Assembly: GCA_946042285.1 (NCBI GenBank)
Contig: CAMGDK010000034.1
Location: forward strand, 1 to 13,805
DNA length: 13,805 nucleotides
Direction of reading: 5' to 3'
Source of the DNA: an uncultured Clostridia bacterium
GTDB lineage: Bacteria > Bacillota > Clostridia > Oscillospirales > Acutalibacteraceae
Shown: in pieces, positions 7,144 to 13,760 of the stretch
Layout of the letters: each line of letters begins with the position of its first letter
Numbering within the stretch: position 1 is the first letter of the stretch
Translations under genes and position numbers: made by a program
Notes under the pieces: generated by a model
Database searches by the model: none
What the model saw: the letters and a program-made list of their open reading frames with translations, nothing else
What the model was told of the DNA's origin: nothing

Positions 7144-8395
7144 CGGAAATGACAGCAACGACGGACTCACTCCCGAAGCACCTTTTTTGACTCTTGAAAA
7201 AATCAATTCTCTTACAATAAATCCCGGAGATAAGATTTTGCTTGAAATGGGATCGGTGTTTGAAAATCAATTTCTGCACTTAAAGGAATGCGGCGATATT
7301 GACGGTGAGCCTATTGAGATTGCGCCATACGGTGACGCAGACAGGCTTCCGTTTATCAACACAAACGGTAACGGAATGTGGTATCAGGATTACGGCACAC
7401 CTCTTGATTTTAAGGGACATGTTTACAAGGGTAATGTGTCCTCCTCTGTTCTTCTTTATGATGTTGAAAATGTTGTGCTGCGCGACATTGAAATAGCAAA
7501 CAAGGAGGAGTTTACTACACTTGAGGCTTATTCAAATCCCGATAAAATGGACAGGACAGGTGTTGCGGTAGTTGCTCAAAACAGAGGAACTCTCCACTCA
7601 ATCACACTAAAGGGCTTGTTTATCCATGATGTTAACGGCAATGTGTACAACAAGCACATGAACAACGGCGGAATTTACATGACTTCGTTTAAGCCGATCG
7701 ACGAGGCAAAAACAGGTGTTGCAAGATATGACGGTGTAACAGTTGAGGGGTGCTATGTTAAAAATGTCAGCAGATGGGGCATCGCAGTCGGCTACACCTA
7801 TCGTCATGCAGACTTTGCATCAAAGGAGCTTAACGCCGAGAACTTTAAGAAATACGGCAACGAAAACATTTTGATTACCGGCAACTATCTTAAAAATATC
7901 GGCGGTGACGCAATCACTCCCATGTATGCACTCACACCGCTTGTTGAGCACAATGTTTCCGATTCGTGTGCAACCGAAATGAATGACAGGTTTTATTCAA
8001 AGCCGGGCAAGCGCATGGGCAAGGTTGCCGCTGCAATTTGGCCATGGAAATGCAAGGACGCTTTGCTTGTATATAATGAAGCAGTTGACACAAAGCTTAA
8101 TCAAGACGGCATGGCTTATGACGCAGACTCCGGTGACGGCACGACATATAAATATAATTATTCAAGGCTTAACGAGGGCGGTTGCATGATGTTCTGCCTC
8201 GGTGAAGCTGTGCATAATACATTTACAAACAATGTCAGCTACGATGACTTAAGCGGAATATTGAGTCCATCGGGAAATCCCGATGCTTATGTTGCCGACA
8301 ATGAATTCTACATGCGTAAGGGCGTTACACTTAAGCGTAAAAGAAATCACGGCAAGATGACATTGAAGAACAACAAAATTACTATCATTGAATAA
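7103..8395 (+). CDS. GH136-type right-handed beta-helix lacto-N-biosidase
   Basis: The 430-residue protein begins YYVSSLNGNDSNDGLTPEAP, a typical parallel beta-helix opening, and continues with repeated NV.L..I.I / NI.ITGNYL rungs to the C-terminus. Asp335 and Asp342 in QDGMAYDAD are 7 residues apart. This matches the spacing of the two catalytic aspartates I recall for GH136 (411/418 in Bifidobacterium LnbX, 568/575 in the E. ramulus enzyme). The predicted reaction releases lacto-N-biose from lacto-N-tetraose-type ends. GGAGG (7092-7096) is 6 bases before ATG 7103, the first of three consecutive ATGs. The gene overlaps the upstream one by 41 bp and stops 10 bases before the GH112 start, so the three genes form one operon. 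There is no signal peptide, which implies cytoplasmic action on imported oligosaccharide. A different beta-helix glycosidase is possible, but the GH112 neighbour argues for this call. Confidence 0.8.
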   Translation: MMMKSKRYYVSSLNGNDSNDGLTPEAPFLTLEKINSLTINPGDKILLEMGSVFENQFLHLKECGDIDGEPIEIAPYGDADRLPFINTNGNGMWYQDYGTPLDFKGHVYKGNVSSSVLLYDVENVVLRDIEIANKEEFTTLEAYSNPDKMDRTGVAVVAQNRGTLHSITLKGLFIHDVNGNVYNKHMNNGGIYMTSFKPIDEAKTGVARYDGVTVEGCYVKNVSRWGIAVGYTYRHADFASKELNAENFKKYGNENILITGNYLKNIGGDAITPMYALTPLVEHNVSDSCATEMNDRFYSKPGKRMGKVAAAIWPWKCKDALLVYNEAVDTKLNQDGMAYDADSGDGTTYKYNYSRLNEGGCMMFCLGEAVHNTFTNNVSYDDLSGILSPSGNPDAYVADNEFYMRKGVTLKRKRNHGKMTLKNNKITIIE

Positions 8396-8405
8396 GAGGT
8401 GTAAT

Positions 8406-10598
8406 ATGGCTAACAACAAAGGACGAGTTACAATTCCAACCGATATGGATGTTGTAAAGGAAACTCTTGAAATTATGGATTATTGGGGCGCAGACGCTAT
8501 TCGTGACTGCGACGGCACCGAATTTCCGCAGGAGCTTAAGGACACAGGCGCAAAGATTTACGCTACATACTATACAACAAGAAAGGATAATGAATGGGCA
8601 AAGGCTAATCTTGACGAGGTTCAGCAAATGTACATCATGACACCTTTTTACACCGCTGTTGATGACACGCTGACAATTCACCTTATGGACCATCTTTACC
8701 CTGATATGCTAAAGGTAAACAACCATGATGACATCACAAGATGGTGGGAGGTTATCGACCGTACAACAGGCAAGGCGATACCTGCTGACTCATGGAGCTA
8801 CGATGAGAAAAGCGGAAATGTTACAATCAGCGCAACTAAATTTCACGAATACACAGTCAGCTTTCTTGCTTATATCATGTGGGATCCGGTACACATGTAC
8901 AACGCGGTAGTTAACGAATGGGATGTTGAACCGCAAATCACATTTGATGTTCGTCAGCCAAAAACAAGAGAGCATTCTCTTAAAAGACTTCGCAGATTTC
9001 TTGATACTCACGACTATGTTGATGTTGTAAGATTTACAACTTTCTTCCATCAGTTCACGCTTGTATTTGACGAGCTCGCAAGAGAAAAATTTGTTGACTG
9101 GTTCGGATATTCCGCATCTGTCAGTCCATACATTCTTGAGCAGTTTGAAAAAGAGGTCGGCTACAAATTCCGTCCCGAATTCATTATTGATCAGGGCTAC
9201 ATGAACAACACATATCGTGTTCCGTCAAAGGAGTTCAAGGATTTTCAAAAATTCCAGATGCGTGAGGTTGCAAAGCTCGCAAAGGAAATGGTTGACATTG
9301 TTCACGAATACGGCAAGGAAGCAATGATGTTTATGGGCGATCACTGGATCGGTATGGAGCCGTTCATGGAGGACTTTGCTTCTATCGGACTTGATGCTGT
9401 TGTCGGCAGTGTCGGTAACGGTGCAACACTTCGTCTATTCAGCGACATCAAGAATGTTAAGTACACAGAGGGCAGATTTTTACCGTACTTCTTCCCTGAT
9501 GTTTTCTGCGACGGCGGAGATCCTATTTACGAGGCAAAGGTTAACTGGGTAACTGCAAGACGCGCTATCTTAAGAAGTCCTATCCAAAGGATAGGCTACG
9601 GCGGATACCTCAAGCTTGCACTTAAGTTCCCGGAATTTGTTGACTATATTAAGGATGTATGCGACGAGTTCCGTACCCTTTATGACAACATTCAAGGCGT
9701 AACACCTTACTGCGTAAAGAAGGTTGCAGTTCTTAACTGCTGGGGCAAAATGCGTTCTTGGTCAAATCACATGGTTCACCACGGTTTGTATTACAGACAG
9801 AATTACTCATATTTCGGCGTTATCGAGGCATTGAGCGGTGCTCCGTTTGATGTGTCGTTCATCAGCTTTGACGATATTAAAAATGACAGCTCGCTGCTTG
9901 ACAATTTTGATGTAATCTTAAATGTCGGTGATGCCGATACTGCGCAAACCGGCGGAGAATACTGGGCAGATGAGGAAATTGTTACTGCCGTTAAGAAATT
10001 TGTGTTCAACGGCGGCGGCTTCATCGGTGTCGGCGAGCCTGCTGCGCATCAGTGGCAGGGCAAATTCTTCCAGCTTGATGACATTCTCGGCGTTGAAAGA
10101 GAAAACGGCTTCACTCTCAACACTCGCAGATACAATACACAGGAGCACAGAGATCACTTTATCCTTGCTGATACAGACGGCAATGTTGACTTCGGCGAGG
10201 GTAAGAAAAATATTGTTGCCCTTGAAGGCACAACTGTACTCATTCAAAACGCAACAGAGCTTCCGTTTGCGGTTAGACACGCAGAGGAGGTGCAAATGGC
10301 AGTTAAGGAATTCGGTAAGGGCAGAGGCGTATATATCAGTGGCTTGCCGTATTCGTTTGAGAACAGCCGCGTACTTTACCGTGCAGTGCTTTGGAGTGCA
10401 AATGCAGAGGATGAGCTTTTGCGCTGGTACTCAACTAACTATAATGTTGAGGTGCACGCTTATGTGAAAAACAACAAGTATTGTGTTGTTAATAACACAT
10501 ACGAGCCACAGAATACTACCGTATATGTAGGTGACGGCTCAAGCTTTGATTTGCACCTTGATGCAAACGAAATCAAGTGGTATCAAATTGAAGAGTGA
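8406..10598 (+). CDS. gnpA: GH112 1,3-beta-galactosyl-N-acetylhexosamine phosphorylase
   Basis: The 730-residue enzyme phosphorolyses galactosyl-beta-1,3-HexNAc disaccharides (lacto-N-biose, galacto-N-biose) to galactose 1-phosphate and N-acetylhexosamine. The match to the Bifidobacterium longum enzyme as I recall it is extensive. Shared elements include YWGADAIRDCDGT near 26-38, HEYTVSFLAYIMWDPV with V162 and N166, VVRFTTFFHQFTL, VDWFG, and EAMMFMGDHWIG with the probable general acid D312. Further matches are YTEGRFLPYFFPD, ARRAILRSPIQRIGYGGYL and KGRGVYISGLPYS. The GCAC stretch I recall after DWFG is YSAS here. A TIM-barrel is followed by an amidotransferase-like domain and a C-terminal beta domain. 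ATG 8406 is chosen over TTG 8388 because AGAGG lies at 8395-8399. It is the last gene of the operon. Lacto-N-biose is the likeliest substrate given GH136 upstream; some GH112 members instead use galactosyl-rhamnose. Confidence 0.92.
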   Translation: MANNKGRVTIPTDMDVVKETLEIMDYWGADAIRDCDGTEFPQELKDTGAKIYATYYTTRKDNEWAKANLDEVQQMYIMTPFYTAVDDTLTIHLMDHLYPDMLKVNNHDDITRWWEVIDRTTGKAIPADSWSYDEKSGNVTISATKFHEYTVSFLAYIMWDPVHMYNAVVNEWDVEPQITFDVRQPKTREHSLKRLRRFLDTHDYVDVVRFTTFFHQFTLVFDELAREKFVDWFGYSASVSPYILEQFEKEVGYKFRPEFIIDQGYMNNTYRVPSKEFKDFQKFQMREVAKLAKEMVDIVHEYGKEAMMFMGDHWIGMEPFMEDFASIGLDAVVGSVGNGATLRLFSDIKNVKYTEGRFLPYFFPDVFCDGGDPIYEAKVNWVTARRAILRSPIQRIGYGGYLKLALKFPEFVDYIKDVCDEFRTLYDNIQGVTPYCVKKVAVLNCWGKMRSWSNHMVHHGLYYRQNYSYFGVIEALSGAPFDVSFISFDDIKNDSSLLDNFDVILNVGDADTAQTGGEYWADEEIVTAVKKFVFNGGGFIGVGEPAAHQWQGKFFQLDDILGVERENGFTLNTRRYNTQEHRDHFILADTDGNVDFGEGKKNIVALEGTTVLIQNATELPFAVRHAEEVQMAVKEFGKGRGVYISGLPYSFENSRVLYRAVLWSANAEDELLRWYSTNYNVEVHAYVKNNKYCVVNNTYEPQNTTVYVGDGSSFDLHLDANEIKWYQIEE

Positions 10599-10617
10599 TA
10601 TAATTAGATATAAAAAT

Positions 10618-10650
10618 AAACGGTACACATCAGTGTACCGTTTTTTTATA
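10618..10650. terminator. Bidirectional terminator between GH112 gene and fba
   Basis: AAACGGTACAC (10618-10628) and GTGTACCGTTT (10633-10643) form a perfect 11-bp stem with an ATCA loop. A T7 run (10641-10647) follows on the plus strand, and a broken T tract (TTTATTTTTA) on the minus strand. The hairpin lies between the convergent stops at 10598 and 10655. Confidence 0.9.
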
Positions 10651-10654
10651 CTGC

Positions 10655-11521
10655 TTAAGCCTTGTTAACTGAGCCGAAGAGCTCCATCTTCTCCTTAACA
10701 GTAGCCTTAATAGCCTCTGCACCCGGAGCAAGAAGCTTTCTCGGGTCAAAGCCCTTACCCTCAAGATCCTTGCCTGCCTCGATATACTTACGAGTAGCCT
10801 CCTGGAATGAAAGCTGGCACTCTGTATTAACATTGATCTTTGAAACACCAAGGTCAATTGCCTTTTTAATCATATCCTCAGGGATACCTGTACCGCCGTG
10901 AAGAACGAGAGGCATAGCTCCTGTCTTCTGCTGAATAGCATCAAGAGTATCGAATGAAAGACCTGCCCAATTCTCAGGGTACTTACCGTGGATGTTACCG
11001 ATACCTGCTGCAAGCATGTCAACGCCGAGATCGGCAATCATCTTGCACTCGTCAGGATCTGCACACTCACCTGCGCCTACAACGCCGTCTTCCTCGCCGC
11101 CGATTGAGCCAACCTCAGCCTCGATTGAAAGACCGAGTGCGTGAGCAGCGTGAACAAGCTCTGTTGTCTTTGCAATGTTCTCCTCGATTGGATAATGTGA
11201 GCCGTCAAACATGATTGATGAGAAGCCTGCCTTAATGCACTTGTAGCAGCCTTCGTATGTGCCGTGGTCAAGGTGAAGAGCAACAGGAACTGTAATTCCC
11301 ATCTCGTCAATCATAGCCTTAACCATATCAGCAACAGTCTTGAAGCCTGTCATATACTTACCTGCACCCTCTGATACACCGAGAATAACAGGGCTGTTAA
11401 GCTCCTGAGCTGTTTGAAGAATGGACTTTGTCCACTCCAAGTTGTTAATATTAAACTGTCCTACTGCGTAGTGACCTTCCTTAGCCTTTTTAAGCATTTC
11501 GGTAGCTGTAACTAATGGCAT
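10655..11521 (-). CDS. fba: Class II fructose-1,6-bisphosphate aldolase
   Basis: The 288-residue enzyme cleaves fructose 1,6-bisphosphate to DHAP and glyceraldehyde 3-phosphate in glycolysis. Class II hallmarks are present: HLDHG at 83-87 with catalytic D85 and zinc ligand H86, further zinc ligands H178 (GNIHGKY) and H208 (VLHGG), EAEVGSIGGEED at 134-145, and the NVNTE phosphate-binding motif at 230-234. Length and pattern fit the short Bacillus/Clostridium type. AGGAG lies about 9 bases before ATG 11521, and an almost consensus promoter lies upstream, so it is transcribed alone. Tagatose-bisphosphate aldolases are close relatives and cannot be fully excluded, but no other tagatose-pathway genes are seen. 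Fructose-bisphosphate aldolase is much more likely for this housekeeping-style gene. Confidence 0.9.
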   Translation of the reverse strand: MPLVTATEMLKKAKEGHYAVGQFNINNLEWTKSILQTAQELNSPVILGVSEGAGKYMTGFKTVADMVKAMIDEMGITVPVALHLDHGTYEGCYKCIKAGFSSIMFDGSHYPIEENIAKTTELVHAAHALGLSIEAEVGSIGGEEDGVVGAGECADPDECKMIADLGVDMLAAGIGNIHGKYPENWAGLSFDTLDAIQQKTGAMPLVLHGGTGIPEDMIKKAIDLGVSKINVNTECQLSFQEATRKYIEAGKDLEGKGFDPRKLLAPGAEAIKATVKEKMELFGSVNKA

Positions 11522-11547
11522 AATTTTAATCTCCTATTATTTTATTT

Positions 11548-11563
11548 AAGTTTTCTAAAACTT
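11548..11563. promoter_or_regulatory. Palindrome at the fba transcription start (possible operator)
   Basis: AAGTTTT and AAAACTT flank a 2-base centre. The site lies just downstream of the fba -10, at the expected start of transcription, where a repressor would act. The sequence is AT-rich, so chance is possible. No cognate regulator is in the window. Confidence 0.35.
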
Positions 11564-11572
11564 ATCTAAGAT

Positions 11573-11601
11573 ATTATACTACATTGATAATCAAATATCA
11601 A
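11573..11601 (-). promoter_or_regulatory. Sigma-A promoter of fba
   Basis: On the minus strand -35 TTGATA (11596-11601), a 17-base spacer and -10 TATAAT (11573-11578) lie about 50 bases upstream of the fba start codon. The -35 lies inside a further inverted repeat, ATTGATA(N6)TATCAAT at 11583-11602. Confidence 0.8.
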
Positions 11602-11652
11602 TAGTTATATTTATAATTAAGTCCCGCCGTTATAATCACAAATAGCATTTTC

Positions 11653-11684
11653 GCAAAAAAGACACCTTCGTTTGAAGGTGTCTT
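11653..11684 (-). terminator. 26-bp hairpin, copy 1, with leftward T6 tail
   Basis: AAGACACCTTC and GAAGGTGTCTT (11659-11684) form an 11-bp perfect stem. Read leftward it is followed by a run of six T, the form of an intrinsic terminator. It is identical over 26 bp to copy 2 at 11963-11988 and would stop leftward transcripts before they reach the fba promoter. Confidence 0.75.
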
Positions 11685-11990
11685 CGGCGTGTAGAAAAAG
11701 TCAATTTACAAATTTCTACACGCCGGCAGACTTCGAGAAATGGAACTGAATTTCGTTTTCTTGCGAGTGGGAGCTGTACAATGGTACCGCCCCCGAGCAA
11801 AAAACGAAAAACGCCAAAAGTGGCATAAATTCGATATTTATGCCACTTTTCAAATTTTTAAGTCGCTGAAAAAATAAAGCGGGCTTGCACTGCAAGCCCC
11901 TACGAGTAATTCTTATTCTTCACGTTCTTCGGCGTGGTTCAGACCACTTTATCGACAGTCTAAAGACACCTTCGTTTGAAGGTGTCTTAA
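11655..11990. repeat. Non-coding block of clustered palindromes
   Basis: The 486-bp gap between fba and the GGGtGRT gene has no plausible gene. It holds two identical hairpins (11659-11684, 11963-11988). It also holds perfect inverted repeats at 11685-11725 (13-bp arms), 11816-11850 (15-bp arms), 11881-11899 (GGGCTTGCA/TGCAAGCCC) and 11934-11947 (GTGGT/ACCAC). A further imperfect repeat pairs 11751-11764 with 11797-11809. An 11-bp direct repeat, TCTTCGGCGTG, lies at 11681-11691 and 11926-11936. The pattern resembles mosaic intergenic palindromic repeats or a small MITE insertion. No transposase is present. Confidence 0.7.
11963..11988 (-). terminator. 26-bp hairpin, copy 2, after GGGtGRT gene
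   Basis: The second identical copy lies 19 bases beyond the stop of the GGGtGRT gene. In the leftward direction its tail is only TCTTTAG, so it should terminate less well than copy 1. Confidence 0.6.
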
Positions 11991-12007
11991 ATTATTGTAA
12001 TATTAAA

Positions 12008-13006
12008 TTACTTTGAAGCCTCTTCTACTGCAACTGCACATGCAACGGTAGCGCCAACCATCGGGTTGTTACCCATACCGATAAGTCCCATCATTTCTAC
12101 ATGAGCAGGAACTGATGATGAGCCTGCAAACTGTGCGTCGCTATGCATTCTGCCCATAGTATCTGTCATACCGTAGGAAGCAGGACCTGCAGCCATGTTA
12201 TCAGGATGAAGAGTTCTGCCTGTGCCGCCGCCTGATGCTACTGAAAAATACTTCTTACCCTTTTCAACACATTCCTTCTTGTATGTGCCTGCAACAGGAT
12301 GCTGGAATCTTGTTGGGTTTGTTGAGTTACCTGTGATAGAAACGTCAACGCCCTCCTTCCACATAATAGCAACGCCCTCTGTTACATCGTTAGCGCCGTA
12401 GCAGTTAACCTTTGAACGAAGTCCGTCTGAATAAGCCTTACGGAATACCTCCTTAACCTCACCTGTGTAATAATCCATTTCGGTTTCAACATAAGTGAAG
12501 CCGTTGATTCTTGCGATAATTTGAGCAGCATCCTTGCCAAGACCGTTAAGGATAACTCTAAGCGGCTGCTTTCTTACCTTGTTAGCCTTCTCGGCAATAC
12601 CGATAGCGCCCTCAGCAGCAGCGAATGACTCGTGACCTGCAAGGAATGCGAAGCACTCTGTCTCCTCCTCAAGAAGCATCTTACCGAGGTTACCGTGACC
12701 GAGACCAACCTTTCTCTGATCGGCAACCGAACCCGGAATACAGAAAGCCTGAAGGCCCTCACCGATTGCTGCAGCAGCATCGGCAGCTCTTGTAACACCC
12801 TTCTTGATTGCGATAGCGCAGCCTACTGTGTAAGCCCACTTTGCATTCTCAAAGCAGATTGGCTGAATGCCCTCAACGATTTTGTAAGGATCAAAGCCTT
12901 TAGCCTGGCAGATTTCTCTGCACTCTTCAATTGTTTTAATGTCGTACTGAGCAAGAACAGCAAGGATTTGCTTTTCTCTTCTGTCGTATGATTCAAATAA
13001 AGCCAT
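12008..13006 (-). CDS. GGGtGRT protein (conserved family of unknown function)
   Basis: The 332-residue protein carries the family's name motif GGGTGRT at residues 259-265. Other features include a glycine-rich KVGLGHGNLGKMLLEEE stretch near 99-115, FLAGHESFAAAEGA at 121-134, TGNSTNPTRFQHPVAG at 225-240, and a Gly/Ala-rich C-terminus. It is cytoplasmic, with no signal peptide or membrane helices. Eight cysteines are scattered (33, 51, 63, 89, 118, 202, 246, 323) without a standard ferredoxin or radical-SAM spacing. No reaction is established for the family. It follows the NifU/IscU-like gene by 19 bp with a strong GGGAGGG ribosome binding site and is clearly cotranscribed with it. This suggests it may receive, carry or use a metal or iron-sulfur cluster, but that is inference from the neighbour alone. 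Confidence 0.88.
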   Translation of the reverse strand: MALFESYDRREKQILAVLAQYDIKTIEECREICQAKGFDPYKIVEGIQPICFENAKWAYTVGCAIAIKKGVTRAADAAAAIGEGLQAFCIPGSVADQRKVGLGHGNLGKMLLEEETECFAFLAGHESFAAAEGAIGIAEKANKVRKQPLRVILNGLGKDAAQIIARINGFTYVETEMDYYTGEVKEVFRKAYSDGLRSKVNCYGANDVTEGVAIMWKEGVDVSITGNSTNPTRFQHPVAGTYKKECVEKGKKYFSVASGGGTGRTLHPDNMAAGPASYGMTDTMGRMHSDAQFAGSSSVPAHVEMMGLIGMGNNPMVGATVACAVAVEEASK

Positions 13007-13025
13007 TATAATTCCCTCCCGTTTC

Positions 13026-13718
13026 TTATTCTTTTCTTGGATCTATGATTTTAACAGCGTCAGCTACTCTGCCGTACTGACCCTGTGCCTTCTCAAATGC
13101 TGTGTTAGCATCGTCGCCTGCCTTGATGAAATCCATCATCTTACCAAAGTTAACGAACTTGTAGCCGATGATTTCGTTGTCAGCATCAAGAGCGATACCT
13201 GTTACATAGCCGTCTGTCATCTCAAGATAACGAGGTCCCTTTGCAAGAGTACCGTACATTGTGCCAACCTGTGAGCGAAGTCCCTTACCGAGATCCTCAA
13301 GTCCTGCACCGATTGTAAGACCATCCTCAGAGAATGCACTCTGTGAACGACCGTAAACGATTTGAAGGAAGAGCTCTCTCATAGCTGTGTTGATTGCATC
13401 GCAAACAAGGTCAGTGTTAAGAGCCTCAAGGATTGTTCTGCCCGGAAGAATTTCAGAAGCCATAGCTGCTGAATGTGTCATACCTGAGCAACCGATTGTC
13501 TCAACAAGAGCCTCCTGAATAACACCCTCTTTTACATTGAGAGTGAGCTTACATGCACCCTGCTGAGGAGCACACCAGCCAACACCGTGTGTGAAAGCGG
13601 AAATGTCTTTGATTTCCTTTGCCTTAACCCACTTTGCCTCCTCCGGAATCGGAGCAGCGCCATGAGCAACGCCCTGTGCTACCGGACACATTGTTTCAAC
13701 TTCATGTGAATAAGTCAT
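13026..13718 (-). CDS. NifU/IscU-like iron-sulfur scaffold homologue
   Basis: The 230-residue protein resembles the N-terminal scaffold domain of NifU/IscU. LTLNVKEGVIQEALVETIGCSGM (58-80) is followed by HSAAMASEILPGRTILEAL (82-100), matching the IscU pattern in which a Cys after the central strand helps hold the cluster. Cys49, Cys56, Cys77 and Cys106 are candidate ligands. It differs from housekeeping IscU (about 130-150 residues) by an N-terminal extension of about 45 residues (with Cys11) and a longer C-terminal half. No cysteine desulfurase is adjacent. AAAGGAG precedes ATG 13718 by about 8 bases. It is the first gene of the pair with the GGGtGRT gene. The promoter is uncertain because only 42 bp of natural DNA remain upstream. 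A dedicated scaffold for the partner is plausible but not shown. Confidence 0.82.
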   Translation of the reverse strand: MTYSHEVETMCPVAQGVAHGAAPIPEEAKWVKAKEIKDISAFTHGVGWCAPQQGACKLTLNVKEGVIQEALVETIGCSGMTHSAAMASEILPGRTILEALNTDLVCDAINTAMRELFLQIVYGRSQSAFSEDGLTIGAGLEDLGKGLRSQVGTMYGTLAKGPRYLEMTDGYVTGIALDADNEIIGYKFVNFGKMMDFIKAGDDANTAFEKAQGQYGRVADAVKIIDPRKE

Positions 13719-13760
13719 TTAATTTACTCCTTTCGTTTATAAGCAGCTGCCAAATAATTA

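Noticed and set aside
7103..8395. Pectate lyase or phage tail-spike beta-helix protein
   Set aside because: The D335/D342 spacing, the small upstream partner and the GH112 neighbour fit GH136; no pectin or phage genes are nearby.
9922..10467. Open frame of 181 codons on the plus strand
   Set aside because: It lies wholly within the GH112 gene in another frame, has skewed composition and no recognisable family.
10655..11521. Tagatose-1,6-bisphosphate aldolase, which would link to galactose released by GH112
   Set aside because: No other tagatose-pathway gene is present, the gene has its own promoter and opposite strand, and the sequence reads as an ordinary glycolytic class II aldolase.
11659..11988. 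CRISPR array
   Set aside because: Only two identical 26-bp units occur, about 300 bp apart, with other palindromes between them, and there are no cas genes.
11522..12007. Small protein or RNA gene in the long gap
   Set aside because: No frame with a ribosome binding site and start was seen; the structure is explained by many short separate palindromes rather than one conserved RNA fold.
12632..12991. Open frame of 119 codons opposite the GGGtGRT gene
   Set aside because: It is an antisense shadow of a well-supported coding region, with a Cys/Leu/Ser-rich composition typical of shadows.
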